Shown here piece by piece: positions 44,463-54,922 of a stretch of DNA of 64,000 nucleotides. The DNA is taken from assembly GCA_963738025.1 (NCBI GenBank), contig CAVTWA010000027.1:62001-126000 (forward strand). The letters are read 5' to 3'. Every line of letters begins with the position of its first letter. The first letter of the stretch is position 1. The position numbers were made by a program, and so were the translations under genes. The notes under the pieces are model-generated. The model searched no databases and was not told the origin of the DNA. It saw only the letters and a program-made list of their open reading frames with translations. Source of the DNA: 20CM-2-55-15 sp963738025 (GTDB lineage: Bacteria > Acidobacteriota > Terriglobia > 20CM-2-55-15).

Positions 44463-45797
44463 ATGAAATCCAACTTTCGTGTCGCCATGCTGTCCGCAGG
44501 CGCCTGCCTTGTCCTTTCCACTGCGGCTTTCGCCGCCGATACGGTCACGTTTGCTAAAGACGTCGCACCCATCCTGCAGCAAAAGTGTCAGGAATGTCAT
44601 CGTGCTGGATCAATGGCCCCAATGTCGCTGCTGACCTACGAAGAGGCCCGGCCATGGGCGAAAGCGATCCGGGAGCGCGTGATCACGCGGCAGATGCCGC
44701 CATGGCACATCGATCCGACTGTCGGCGTGCAGAAATTCAAAAACGACATGTCTCTCAGCCAGAGTCAGATCGATACGATCGTGAAATGGGTCGATGAAGG
44801 AGCACCACTCGGCGATCGTAAGGACATGCCTGCCCCGCGCCAGTGGCCGAATGCGGACGAATGGAAAGCCACTAAGGAACTTGGACCGCCGGACATCATC
44901 ATCAAATCCGAAGACTGGACGATGCCGGCGCATCACCAGGATGTCTGGTGGCGGCCGTCAACGGATATCGGTATCAGCGAACCGCGCTGGGTTCGCGCTG
45001 TCGAAATGCGTCCTGGCTCTCTTCCCGGCCGCAAAATTACCCATCACGCTGTCGCCTATCTTGCGCAAGACGATCCCGAGAGCATCCTGCCGGGAAGCAC
45101 TGCGGACGTGCGCGGCCGCGCAATGCTGATGGAATGGGCTGTGGGCAAAGGCTACGACTTGTATCATCCCGACACGGGCAAACTGCTGCTGCCGGGGTCG
45201 AAGATTTCATGGGACATTCACTATCATGCGGTCGGCGAGGAAATTAAGGATCACGTTGAGATTGGCATCTGGCTTTATCCCAAGGGCCAGGAACCGAAGT
45301 ATCGAACCTTTTTGACCGGGTTCCAGGCGATTAAAGGCCTGGATCGCAGCCGGCTGGTAGATATTCCGCCAAACAGCATTGCCGTCAGCCAGCAGGTTAC
45401 GGTTCTCAAACAGGCTGCGATGCTCGAGAATTTTCAGCCCCACATGCATCTGCGGGGCAAGGCCATGATGGTGGAAGCCATTCTTCCTGACGGCTCGACT
45501 GAAGTGGTGAGCTACGTCGGGAAATTCAACTTCAACTGGATGACCAACTACATCTATGCCGATGATGCTGCGCCCATGTTCCCCAAAGGGACGATGATTC
45601 GTGTGACGGCCTGGTACGACAACACGCGGGCGAACCCCAACAATCCCGATCCCGATCAGTGGGTCGGATTCGGCGATCGTACCGTCGACGAGATGGGACA
45701 CGCGTGGATGAATGTCACCTACGTCAGCGATGAGGATTACAACGCCTGGGCTGCGAAACATGACAAGCGGCCGGTTGCGACGGCTGCCGCACAGTAA
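44463..45797 (+). CDS. Secreted cytochrome c with copper-monooxygenase-like C-terminal domain
   Basis: 444 residues from ATG 44463 (MKSNFRVAMLSAGACLVLST, signal peptide). An N-terminal c-type heme motif CQECH (about 41-45) is followed by MPPWHIDP. The C-terminal region has HYHAVG, NFQPHMHLRGKAMMVEA and a late M in DEMGHAWMN, resembling the copper type II ascorbate-dependent monooxygenase fold with its His-x-His and Met ligands. Its stop overlaps the start of the next gene. Probable periplasmic redox protein; reaction unknown. Confidence 0.8.
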   Translation: MKSNFRVAMLSAGACLVLSTAAFAADTVTFAKDVAPILQQKCQECHRAGSMAPMSLLTYEEARPWAKAIRERVITRQMPPWHIDPTVGVQKFKNDMSLSQSQIDTIVKWVDEGAPLGDRKDMPAPRQWPNADEWKATKELGPPDIIIKSEDWTMPAHHQDVWWRPSTDIGISEPRWVRAVEMRPGSLPGRKITHHAVAYLAQDDPESILPGSTADVRGRAMLMEWAVGKGYDLYHPDTGKLLLPGSKISWDIHYHAVGEEIKDHVEIGIWLYPKGQEPKYRTFLTGFQAIKGLDRSRLVDIPPNSIAVSQQVTVLKQAAMLENFQPHMHLRGKAMMVEAILPDGSTEVVSYVGKFNFNWMTNYIYADDAAPMFPKGTMIRVTAWYDNTRANPNNPDPDQWVGFGDRTVDEMGHAWMNVTYVSDEDYNAWAAKHDKRPVATAAAQ

Positions 45798-46741
45798 TGC
45801 ACGTGAAGAAGAAAATCGAAGCGCTCAGCCGCGGGCTTTACGCCCGCGTTCAAATACCGAAACAATTTCTGGGTTTGAAATTGAACGCGGGCATAAAGCC
45901 CGCGGCTACGTGCTTCCTCTTTCTTTTCTCCGCGTTGATTCAGGCGCAGACGCTGCCGCTCGAACCGGTGCACGAAGCAGGCGCGAGCGTCACCGGTGCG
46001 TTTGAAGGTTGGTTCAAGAACGCGGATGGGAGCTTCAGCCTGCTGCTCGGCTATTTCAACCGCAATACGAAACAGGAAATTGATCTCCCGATCGGACCAG
46101 ACAATCGCATCGAGCCGGGTGGTCCGGATCAGGGTCAGCCGACCCATTTTCTGACAGGCCGCCAATGGGGCCTGTTTGCTGTGAAGGTGCCCGCGAACTT
46201 CGGTACGAATAAGCTGACCTGGACCATTGCAGCCAACGGCCAGACGCTGATCATCCCGGTGAGCCTCCATCCGGATTATGAAATCTCCCCGCTGGTTGAA
46301 GCAGCTGTCGGAAACACGCCTCCAGTGTTGCGGTTCGAGGAAGATGGACCGTCCGCCCAGGGCCCGGCAGGTGTCGCCGTGGCGCGAACCGCGAAAGTGG
46401 GAGTTCCTCTCAACTTGACGGTTTGGGTGCGGGATGACGCCAGGCTTACGACTTCTTCAGGGGCGGCACCGCGTAATCTGGGACCGCCGGTCGCCGTCCG
46501 GTGGAGCAAGTTTCGCGGCTCCGGCGCCGTTAATTTTGCGAACGCCCGTCCCGAAGTGGAAAAGCTTTCGGGGGGCGGACCTGGAGTCCCTTTTGCAGGT
46601 AAAGCGACAACAACCGCAACATTCAGCAGTCCCGGAGACTACGTGTTGCACGTCGTGCTTAATGACTATTCCGGCGAAGGCGGTCAGGGTTTCCAATGCT
46701 GCTGGACTAACGGGCAAGTCAAGGTCAGCGTCGCTCCTTAG
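45797..46741 (+). CDS. Secreted beta-rich protein with a repeat element inside the signal peptide
   Basis: 314 residues, start ATG overlapping the upstream stop. Residues 1-7 (MHVKKKI) look like a signal-peptide head, and residues 41-51 (LFLFSALIQAQ) like its core and cleavage region. Between them residues 8-40 are encoded by a 99-bp palindromic repeat (45818-45916), in frame. The mature part (EGWFKNADGSFSLLLGYFNR) is an acidobacterial secreted beta domain with no known function, and a CC pair lies near the end. No other in-frame start would keep the hydrophobic core. It is coupled to the cytochrome gene. Confidence 0.68.
   Translation: MHVKKKIEALSRGLYARVQIPKQFLGLKLNAGIKPAATCFLFLFSALIQAQTLPLEPVHEAGASVTGAFEGWFKNADGSFSLLLGYFNRNTKQEIDLPIGPDNRIEPGGPDQGQPTHFLTGRQWGLFAVKVPANFGTNKLTWTIAANGQTLIIPVSLHPDYEISPLVEAAVGNTPPVLRFEEDGPSAQGPAGVAVARTAKVGVPLNLTVWVRDDARLTTSSGAAPRNLGPPVAVRWSKFRGSGAVNFANARPEVEKLSGGGPGVPFAGKATTTATFSSPGDYVLHVVLNDYSGEGGQGFQCCWTNGQVKVSVAP
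45818..45916. repeat. Palindromic repeat, GCGGGCT-AGCCCGC family, in a coding region
   Basis: A 99-bp inverted repeat with outer GAAGC/GCTTC and inner arms of about 26 bases (GCCGCGGGCTTTACGCCCGC and complement, one mismatch). It is exactly 33 codons long, begins on a codon boundary and has no stop in the frame used. Related copies are at 58466-58555 and, as a half, at 7198-7224. Confidence 0.92.
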
Positions 46742-46888
46742 TAGGTTCCCAGTACGTTCGCCGGATCAGCCGCGGTCTACACCAGCTCCAGTCTCAATCT
46801 CAGGTTTTTTACCCCCAGAATTCAGGGCTGCACCGATTGGCAGCGTCAGCGAGCGGTACATAGAATGTACGCGTAGGAGCCGGCCGGT

Positions 46889-46922
46889 TAATTCGGGGAC
46901 GGTTGCCTCAATTGCCTAAATT
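46889..46922. repeat. Half-copy of the CGGGGACGGTTGCC repeat
   Basis: The segment TAATTCGGGGACGGTTGCCT followed by a variant tail matches one arm of 42943-43019. It ends one base before the ATG of the hybrid kinase, replacing its leader, and no clear ribosome-binding site is left. Confidence 0.85.
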
Positions 46923-46923
46923 C

Positions 46924-49900
46924 ATGACTTCAGAAGCCTCAAGCACTCAAATGGATCCTTCGGACCCCGTGTTTTCGGGCCGCAGCGAAATGGCGCAGCG
47001 CATGCGCGAGATAGATTGGTCCCGGACGCCTCTCGGCCCCGCTGAGAATTGGCCCCAAAGCCTCAAAACTTCTGTTCGGATCATGCTGACTTCCCGCCAG
47101 CCGATGTTCGTCTGGTGGGGTGTTGACCTCATCAATCTTTATAACGACGCTTACAAATCCATCGTCGGGGGGAAACACCCGCAAGCGCTCGGCCAACCAG
47201 CCTCCATCGTGTGGCGGGAGATCTGGGACAAGGTCGGCCCGCGGGCTGAGACGGCGATGCGCAGGAACGAGGGAACTTACGACGAGGCGCTGCTCCTCAT
47301 CATGGAGCGGAACGGGTACCCCGAAGAAACCTATTACACGTTCTCCTACAGTCCCGTACCCAACGATCAGGGCGGAACTGGCGGTATTCTCTGCGCCAAT
47401 ACAGAAGATACGCAGCGCATCGTAGGAGAGCGCCAACTCGCTCTCCTCAGGGAACTGGCAGTTAAGACGGCGGACGCGCGAACCATCGAGGAGGTCTGTG
47501 CGCTGAGTGCGCAATGTCTGGCGACTAACCCTTACGATCTGCCCTTCTCGATGATCTACCTGGTCGATCCGGATGGACAACAGGTGACGTTAGCAGGGGC
47601 CGCGGGCATCGCAGCCGGCACGGCCGCAAGTCCTCGAACCTGTGCATTGCAGCGCGATACGGTATGGCCGTTCACGAAAGTCATCAATAGTCATCGATCC
47701 GCCGTAGTTTCGGATCTTGGCTCTGATTTTGAGAACCTTCCTACAGGTATCTGGCCGAGGCCGCCACATCAGGCAGTGGTTTTGCCGATTACGTCTTCCG
47801 GTCAGACAGGAAGGGATACCGTCCTCATCGTCGGCCTGAATCCATACCGGCTTTTTGATGAGAACTATCGCGGCTTCCTTGAATTGGCCGCAACGCAGAT
47901 TGCCGCAAGCATTGGAAATGCGCAGGCATACGAAAACGAGCGTCAGCGCGCAGAGTCACTGGCCGAACTCGACCGGGCGAAGACCGTCTTCTTTTCAAAT
48001 GTAAGTCATGAGTTCCGGACACCGCTGACGTTGATGCTCAGCCCGCTGGAAGAGGCGCTTGGGCGGGGCGGCGCCGGCGGATGCCGATCTGCGAGAGCAG
48101 TTGGAGCTGGCGCATCGCAGCGGTCTCCGTTTGCTGAAGCTGGTGAACACGTTGCTCGATTTCTCGCGCATCGAGGCAGGTCGATTCGAAGCAGTCTATG
48201 AGCCTACGGATATCGCCGCCTTCACGACAGAACTTGCCAGCGTCTTTCGCTCGGCGGTTGAAAGAGCGGGTCTGCGGCTCCTGATCGATTGTGCACGCCT
48301 TAACGAGCCTGTTTATGTCGATCGTGATATGTGGGAGAAGATTGTTCTGAATCTGCTCTCGAATGCTTTCAAATTCACGCTCGCAGGCGAAATCGAAGTA
48401 TCGCTGAAGGAGCGCGATAAGTCTGTTGAGTTGCGAGTGCGCGACACGGGCGTCGGCATCCCGGCCGAGGAATTGACGCATATCTTCGAAAGGTTCCATC
48501 GCGTCAAAGCCACACAAGGGCGGACACACGAAGGTACGGGAATCGGTCTGGCCTTAGTTCAGGAGTTGATCAAATTGCAGGGCGGAGACGCCCGAGTTGA
48601 AAGCATCTATGGAACCGGCAGTACCTTTATAATTTCGCTTCCCAAAGGAAAGGCGCACTTACCGGCGAATCAAACCGCGGGAACGGTTTCGCCCAAATCG
48701 ACCTCGATCGGCACCCGCCCGTATCTGGATGAGGCGCTGCGCTGGTTGCCGGAGGAAAGAGAGGGGGCGCAGACGGGCAATGACGGCCAGTCCTTCCTGA
48801 ATCCGGCGCCGCGACCCGATGGAGGGCGAATCCTTCTCGCCGACGATAATTCGGATATGCGAGCCTACATTCGTCGCTTGCTTGAGGCGCATTACGCGGT
48901 GGAAGTTGTCTCGGACGGTGAAGCCGCACTTCAGGCGGCGCACGCTCACGTGCCGGATCTGGTGCTGTCCGATGTCATGATGCCGCGCCTGGACGGTTTT
49001 GGGTTGTTAAGTGAGCTGCGCAAAGACGCCGATCTGAAAACCGTTCCAGTCATTTTGTTGTCAGCGCGCGCGGGGGAGGAATCGCGGGTCGAAGGTCTGG
49101 AAGCCGGCGCCGATGACTATCTGACAAAGCCCTTCACCGCTCGCGAATTGCTGGCCCGAGTCCGAGCGAATCTCGAAATGTCACGCCTCCGTCGTGAATT
49201 CACCGCCGAGATCGAAGCCGAGCGCTCGCGGCTGAAATATATTTTTGATAAAGCACCTGCCTTTTTCGCGATACTGCGCGGCCCAGAACACGTGCTCGAG
49301 TCTTTTAATCCGGCTTTTGTGCGGATTGTCGGCGAGCGGACATTGACGGGTCGAACCGTACGCGAAGCGTTTCCCGAGTTCGGGGCGCAAGGTCTCGTCG
49401 AACTGCTCGATGGCGTTTACCAGACCGGCGAATCTCACGTCGGGCATGGCCTCCTTGTTCAAATCCAGCGTCATCCGGACGCTCCGCTGGCCGAAGTATT
49501 CGTCGATTTCGTCTTTCAGCCGATTGTTGCAGGTGACGGATCAGTTGGCGGCATTTTCGTTCACGGCGTCGATGTAACTTCGCAAAAGGAAACGGAAAAA
49601 GATCGCGAACGCCTGCTGACGCAGGAGCGGGGGGCGCGCCGCGAGGCCGAAGCAGCCAACCGCATCAAAGACGAATTTCTGGCGACCGTCTCGCATGAAT
49701 TACGCACGCCATTGACCGCGATACTGGGTTGGGCTCACATGCTGAGAACCGGGCGTATTGACGGTACTAAGTTCGGCAATGCGCTCGACGCGGTGGAGCG
49801 CAACGCGCGCACTCAGAAAGAGCTGATCGACGACTTGCTGGACGTTTCGCGGATCGTTTCCGGAAAACTACGCCTTGATGTGCGTCCTGTCGATCCCGCT

Positions 49901-50809
49901 TCGCCGATCGAGGCGGCTATCGATAGCGTTCTTCCTGCTGCAGAAGCAAAGAGAGTGCGGATCCAGAAGGTTATCGATGCGTCCGCCGGGGCCATATCCG
50001 GCGACGCCGAGCGTCTACAGCAGATTGTCTGGAACCTGTTGTCCAATGCAGTCAAGTTCACACCGGCCGGAGGCCGTATTCAAATACGGTTGGAGCGAGT
50101 CAATTCTCATATTGAAATTGTCGTGACGGACACAGGGATTGGGATCAAGCCCGAGTTTCTGCCATTTGTGTTCGATCGTTTCCGCCAGGCGGATGCCGCT
50201 CCAACCCGCTCATACGGCGGACTGGGACTTGGCCTCGCAATTGTTCGCCACCTGGTCGAGCTTCATGGCGGTGAAGTCCGGGTTGACAGCGCCGGCGAAG
50301 GTAAAGGCGCGACTTTCACGGTCAAACTTCCGCTGATCGCCGTGTATCAACGCGACAGTTCGGACCAGCGAAGCGATGTCAGGGCGGAATCCTTGCCGGA
50401 AATGGAAACATCCGACTGCCTCGACGGGTTGACGATCCTCGTGGTCGACGACGAGCCCGACACGAGCGAACTGCTCAAGATGATGATCGAGAAATCGGGG
50501 GCCCGGGTGACTACTGCCAGTTCCGCCGACGAAGGTTTAGCGGCCCTCCGCAGTTCGCGTTTCGACGTCATCGTTTCGGATATCGGAATGCCGCGCACCG
50601 ACGGCTACCAGTTCATCCAGCAGGTTCGCGATCTTCCGGTCGAGAGTGGCGGCCGTATCCCCGCTCTGGCTCTTACTGCCTACGCGAGAACCGAAGACCG
50701 TCTGCGCGCTATCCGCGCCGGCTACCAGATGCACATTGCAAAACCGATCGAATACACGGAATTGGTAACCCTCATTGCCAGTCTCGGAGGCCGGAATCAC
50801 GCCGCCTGA
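46924..50809 (+). pseudogene. Hybrid sensor histidine kinase with two kinase cores and two receivers, one frameshift
   Basis: About 1295 residues if one extra base near 48060 is removed. Order: PAS-like (PMFVWWGVDLINLYNDAYKS), GAF-like (ELAVKTADARTIEEVCALSA), HisKA 1 (FFSNVSHEFRTPLTLMLSPL), then the shift in a GC-rich run, HATPase 1 (NLLSNAFKF, RDTGVGIPAEE, GTGIGLALV), receiver 1 (LADDNSDMRAY, LSDVMMPRLDG, TKPF), PAS (KYIFDKAPAFFAILRGPE), HisKA 2 (FLATVSHELRTPLTAILGWA), HATPase 2 (GGLGLGLAIVRH) and receiver 2 (VVDDEPDTSE, VSDIGMPRTDG, AKPI). Soluble, with no TM segment. No output regulator is adjacent. As read it is split into two frames; an error is likely. Confidence 0.88.
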
Positions 50810-51062
50810 AGGTTTTAGCCGGAAGCGCTTACTGCCACTTCAACTGCGGTTGTGAACAAATTGAGCCATAAGCTTCGAACATGTAGTCGCGGAAGACTTC
50901 GCCGCTACCGCGGCTCACAGCTTGCCTGGAATTGAAACCACGACTTGGTCGTGGCTATGTTCTGACGCCGCTACCGCGGCTAAAAGCCCAGGGCATGCGT
51001 CAATGACGATCTGCCTCACCTACGCGGTTCAACGGCTGCGAGTTTATTCCTGCGTTCAATAA
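50810..51062. other. Non-coding region with short palindromes
   Basis: No credible gene between the kinase and the promoter at 51063. It holds two copies of CGCCGCTACCGCGGCT (near 50908 and 50970) and a CACGACTTGGTCGTGG hairpin, a miniature version of the repeat-rich style seen elsewhere. Confidence 0.6.
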
Positions 51063-51092
51063 TTGATGCTGAAGGCGTTCAGGCACTATACT
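51063..51092 (+). promoter_or_regulatory. Putative sigma-70 promoter of the 51131 operon
   Basis: TTGATG, an 18-base spacer and TATACT, ending 38 bp before the TTG start at 51131. Consensus-based prediction. Confidence 0.45.
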
Positions 51093-51130
51093 GGGCCAGG
51101 TTTCCCGTTACATCCGCAGTGGAGGACGAC

Positions 51131-53512
51131 TTGAATCGAATGCCGATGATGCTGGTTGCGGGGATTTTGTTCGCCGCCGTTCTGGTGGGACCCACGGGAG
51201 CCGTGCAGCGACCTGCCGAAACAGGATCGGAGGAAGCCGCTATAGTAGTGAAGACCTACTGCCTCACCTGTCACAACGACAAGGCACGGACGGGCGGCTT
51301 ATCCCTTGAAAGTATTGATCTTACGGACGTTCCCAAAGGTGCGGAAACCTGGGAAAAAGTCATCCGGAAAGTTCGCGCCGGGATGATGCCTCCGCCTGGC
51401 GCTGCCCGCCCGCCTGCCATCCGCCTGGACGGGTTTGCGACATTTCTCGAATCGTCGCTCGACCGTGCGGCCGCGGCAGCCCCCCGGCCGGGACGGACCG
51501 TCATGCACCGTCTCAATCGGACCGAATATGCCAATGCCATTCGCGACCTGCTTGGTCTGGAGGTCGATGCGGAAGCCCTGTTGCCTCCGGATGACGAAAG
51601 TAGCGGGTTCGACAACATCGCGGATGTCCTCACGGTTTCGCCTTCGCTGATGGAGCGCTATTTGTCTGCCGCATGGAACATCAGCCGAATGGCTGTCGGA
51701 AATCTTCATATCGCTCCGGCAACGGCCGTATATCGCGCACGACCCGATCTCTCTCAGGACGAGCACGTCGAAGGTTTGCCGCCCGGAACGCGTGGCGGGA
51801 TTCTCGTTCGGCACAATTTCCCTCTGGATGGCGAGTACACCATCAAAGTCCGGTTGTGGCGGAATACGTTCGATCTGATGAGAGGCATGGAAGACGAGCA
51901 CGACATCGAACTCGCCATGGACGGAGCTCGCTTGAAGCTGGTGAGCGCGGGTGGCCGCGCCGACTTTATGAAGATGGCAGAGAATCCGGGCACGTTTGGC
52001 GCCGACCTGGATCAGCGTCTGACCCTCCGGATGGCCGTGAAAGCAGGCACACACTCGCTCTGGGCGACGACGGTGCTGAAGAGCCACGCGTCGCGGGACG
52101 ACATGATCAAACCCTTCGAACGGACCACCGTCGACGGACTCGATATCATGGGCGACCCTTCAGTGGACCGGATCACCGTCGAAGGGCCTTTTGCGCCGAC
52201 GGGCGCCGGTGACACGCCGTCACGCCGGAAGATCTTCATCTGCAAACCGGCGTCGCAGGCGGAGGAATCCGCATGTGCCAGCAAGATCCTGTCCACAATC
52301 GGTCGCATGGCTTATCGAAAACCGATCGACAAAGTAAGTCTCGGCACGATGATGGACTTCTACGCAAAAGGGCGCGAACACAACGGCAGCTTCGATAATG
52401 GGATCGAATCCGCCCTCCAGTTCATTCTGGCGAGTCCGGAGTTTCTCATCCGTTTCGAATCCGATCCTGCCGATCTGGCGCCAAATTCCGTTTACCGGCT
52501 GGACGATCTGGCATTGGCCTCCCGCCTGTCGTTTTTCCTGTGGAGCAGCAGTCCGGATGACCAGCTCCTGAGTCTTGCCACGCAAGGCAAATTGAAAGAT
52601 TCGGCTGTGCTGGAGCAGCAGGTCAAGCGAATGCTTGCGGACGACCGGGCGAAATCCCTGATTGCGAATTTTGCCGGACAATGGCTCCAGCTGCGCAACC
52701 TGAAAACGTCCAGTCCGGATCTGCAGGCGTTTCCGGATTTCGACGACAATCTGCGGCAAGCCATGAAGGAAGAGACCACGTTGTTCTTCGAGAGCATCAT
52801 GCGCGAGGACCGCAATGTCATCGACCTGTTGAACGCGGACTACACCTTTGTCAACGAGCGTCTGGCGCGGCACTACGGAATTCCCAATGTGTATGGTAGC
52901 CAGTTCAGGCGGGTGACCGTCCAGAATGAAACGCGCCGCGGACTCCTGGGACAGGCCAGCATTCTTACCGTCACCTCGTATCCGAATCGCACTTCACCCG
53001 TTGAACGCGGCAAATGGATCCTGACGAACTTGCTTGGTGTTCCACCGCAGCCGCCGCCGCCGAATGTGCCGCCCCTGCAAGACAGTTCGAGCGACGGCAA
53101 AATCCTTTCTCTGCGGGAAAGGATGGAGAAACATCGGGCCAATGCCGTTTGCGCAGGCTGCCATCGGCAAATGGATCCGATCGGGTTTGCGCTGGAGAAT
53201 TTTGACGGCGTGGGTCACTGGCGAACGACCGAAGACGGCGCCAGGATCGACCCTGCGGGCACTCTCTTCAATGGCGCCAGCCTGGACGGAGTCGTCGGAC
53301 TTCGTCAGGCGCTGGTTGCCCGGCCCGAGATCTTTGTCGGGGTCATGACCGAAAAAATGCTGACGTATGCTCTTGGCCGTGGGATTGAATACTATGATAT
53401 GCCCGCAGTGCGAAAAATCGTTCAGGACGCCAAGGGCCAGGACTTCCACTTTTCGTCGATTGTGTTAGGAATCGCCAGGAGCGCGCCGTTTCAGATGAAG
53501 GAGGCGAAGTGA
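51131..53512 (+). CDS. Planctomycete-type cytochrome c with DUF1587/1592/1588/1585 domains, copy 2
   Basis: 793 residues from TTG 51131, chosen because GGAGG sits five bases upstream; a GTG at 51119 is in frame but overlaps that site. Signal peptide (MNRMPMMLVAGILFAAVLVG). N-terminal heme CLTCH (about 45-49) with NDKARTGGLSLE, then HRLNRTEYANAIRDLLGLEV (DUF1587), RLDDLALASRLSFFLWSSSP (DUF1592), CAGCHRQMDPIGFALENFDG (DUF1588 with a second heme motif) and YALGRGIEYYDMPAVRKIV (DUF1585). Secreted electron-transfer protein of unproven role. It overlaps the DUF1552 gene by 4 bp. Confidence 0.93.
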   Translation: MNRMPMMLVAGILFAAVLVGPTGAVQRPAETGSEEAAIVVKTYCLTCHNDKARTGGLSLESIDLTDVPKGAETWEKVIRKVRAGMMPPPGAARPPAIRLDGFATFLESSLDRAAAAAPRPGRTVMHRLNRTEYANAIRDLLGLEVDAEALLPPDDESSGFDNIADVLTVSPSLMERYLSAAWNISRMAVGNLHIAPATAVYRARPDLSQDEHVEGLPPGTRGGILVRHNFPLDGEYTIKVRLWRNTFDLMRGMEDEHDIELAMDGARLKLVSAGGRADFMKMAENPGTFGADLDQRLTLRMAVKAGTHSLWATTVLKSHASRDDMIKPFERTTVDGLDIMGDPSVDRITVEGPFAPTGAGDTPSRRKIFICKPASQAEESACASKILSTIGRMAYRKPIDKVSLGTMMDFYAKGREHNGSFDNGIESALQFILASPEFLIRFESDPADLAPNSVYRLDDLALASRLSFFLWSSSPDDQLLSLATQGKLKDSAVLEQQVKRMLADDRAKSLIANFAGQWLQLRNLKTSSPDLQAFPDFDDNLRQAMKEETTLFFESIMREDRNVIDLLNADYTFVNERLARHYGIPNVYGSQFRRVTVQNETRRGLLGQASILTVTSYPNRTSPVERGKWILTNLLGVPPQPPPPNVPPLQDSSSDGKILSLRERMEKHRANAVCAGCHRQMDPIGFALENFDGVGHWRTTEDGARIDPAGTLFNGASLDGVVGLRQALVARPEIFVGVMTEKMLTYALGRGIEYYDMPAVRKIVQDAKGQDFHFSSIVLGIARSAPFQMKEAK

Positions 53513-54858
53513 CGTTTATCACCAAAAGGCACCTTTCTCGCAGAACATTTCTCCGCGGAATGGGAGTGGGGCTCTCGTTGCCGCTCCTCGACTCGATGCT
53601 GCCCGCCCAGACGCCGCTCGCGAAAACGGCTGCCAATCCGCAGGTGCGGATGGGATTGTGCTTTATGCCCCACGGCGGCGTGATGGCTAACTGGACGCCT
53701 GCTGAAGAAGGTGCCCTGAAGCTCTCACCGATCCTCGCGCCGCTGGAGCCGTACAAGGATCGCGTCGTTGTCGTCAGTAATCTCTTCCACCGCATGGCCG
53801 GCCCTCAAGGTCCCGGCGACAATGGCGGTGACCACACACGCTGCCCTGCGGTTTTCCTGAACGGCGTCCATCCGAAGCGAACCGATGGCGCCGATATCTA
53901 TGCCGGAACGACCATCGACCAGATCGCAGCGCGCAAAATCGGTCAGGATACATTGTTGCCTTCGCTGGAACTGGCAATCGAGGATTACAGCGGATTAGTC
54001 GGATCGTGTGACGTCGGTTTCAGCTGTACCTACATGAATACGATTTCCTGGCGCACGCCGACGAACCCGCTGCCCATGGAAATCAATCCGCGGGTGGTTT
54101 TTGACCGCATGTTCGGAGATGGCGCAACCCGGGAAGAGAGACTTCAGCGTATCGAAACCCAGCGCAGCATTCTCGATGCGGTGACCGGAGAAATCAGCCG
54201 TTTGCGCGGCACGCTCGGTTCGAACGATCGTAACCGCCTGGCTGAATACCTGGATACCATACGGGAAATCGAACGGCGCATTCAGTTTTCGGAGAAGCAG
54301 AGCAGTAATTCGAATCTTGCCGTGCCGGCCTCGCCGAGCGGCATCCCCGAGAACTATGAAGAGCACACGAAGTTAATGTTCGATCTCATGACGCTGGCGT
54401 TTCAGACCGATATCACGCGTATCTCGACATTCATGATGGCTCGAGAGGTCAGTTACCGGACGTTCCCGCAGCTGGGTATTTCCGAGGCGTTCCATCCGGC
54501 ATCGCATCATCAAAACAATGCAACCCGGCTGGAGGTTTTGAGCAAGATCAATACGTATCACGTGACGCTTCTCGCGTATTTCCTGGACCGCTTGAAAAAC
54601 ACGCCGGACGGCGACGGCACGCTGCTCGATCACTCGCTGGTGCTGTACGGCAGTGCGATGAGCAACAGCAATATTCATAATCACGGGCCGCTGCCGGTTC
54701 TCGTTGCGGGTGGCGCTGCTGGAAAAATGAAGGGTGGCCGTCATATCAAGACTCCGGAAGGGACGCCCATGGCGAATCTGCTGATGAGCATCCTGGATAA
54801 GGCGGGAGTTCCGCAGGATTCGGTCGGCGACAGTACAGGTTTATTGGCTGAGCTCTAG
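53509..54858 (+). CDS. DUF1552 family protein, Tat-exported, copy 2
   Basis: 449 residues, GTG start overlapping the upstream stop. Tat signal SRRTFLRGMGVGLSLPLLDS, then MGLCFMPHGGVMANWTPAEE, ISWRTPTNPLPMEINPRVVF, KLMFDLMTLAFQTDITRIST and YGSAMSNSNIHNHGPLPVLV. Colinear with copy 1 at 26456 but clearly diverged in sequence, so the duplication is old or the cassettes were acquired separately. Confidence 0.92.
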   Translation: MTFITKRHLSRRTFLRGMGVGLSLPLLDSMLPAQTPLAKTAANPQVRMGLCFMPHGGVMANWTPAEEGALKLSPILAPLEPYKDRVVVVSNLFHRMAGPQGPGDNGGDHTRCPAVFLNGVHPKRTDGADIYAGTTIDQIAARKIGQDTLLPSLELAIEDYSGLVGSCDVGFSCTYMNTISWRTPTNPLPMEINPRVVFDRMFGDGATREERLQRIETQRSILDAVTGEISRLRGTLGSNDRNRLAEYLDTIREIERRIQFSEKQSSNSNLAVPASPSGIPENYEEHTKLMFDLMTLAFQTDITRISTFMMAREVSYRTFPQLGISEAFHPASHHQNNATRLEVLSKINTYHVTLLAYFLDRLKNTPDGDGTLLDHSLVLYGSAMSNSNIHNHGPLPVLVAGGAAGKMKGGRHIKTPEGTPMANLLMSILDKAGVPQDSVGDSTGLLAEL

Positions 54859-54922
54859 CGACGGTCGATGACCGCCACGGTTGAGCGGTCATCGACTGCT
54901 TCTACAGGAGAGGATGATTTCT

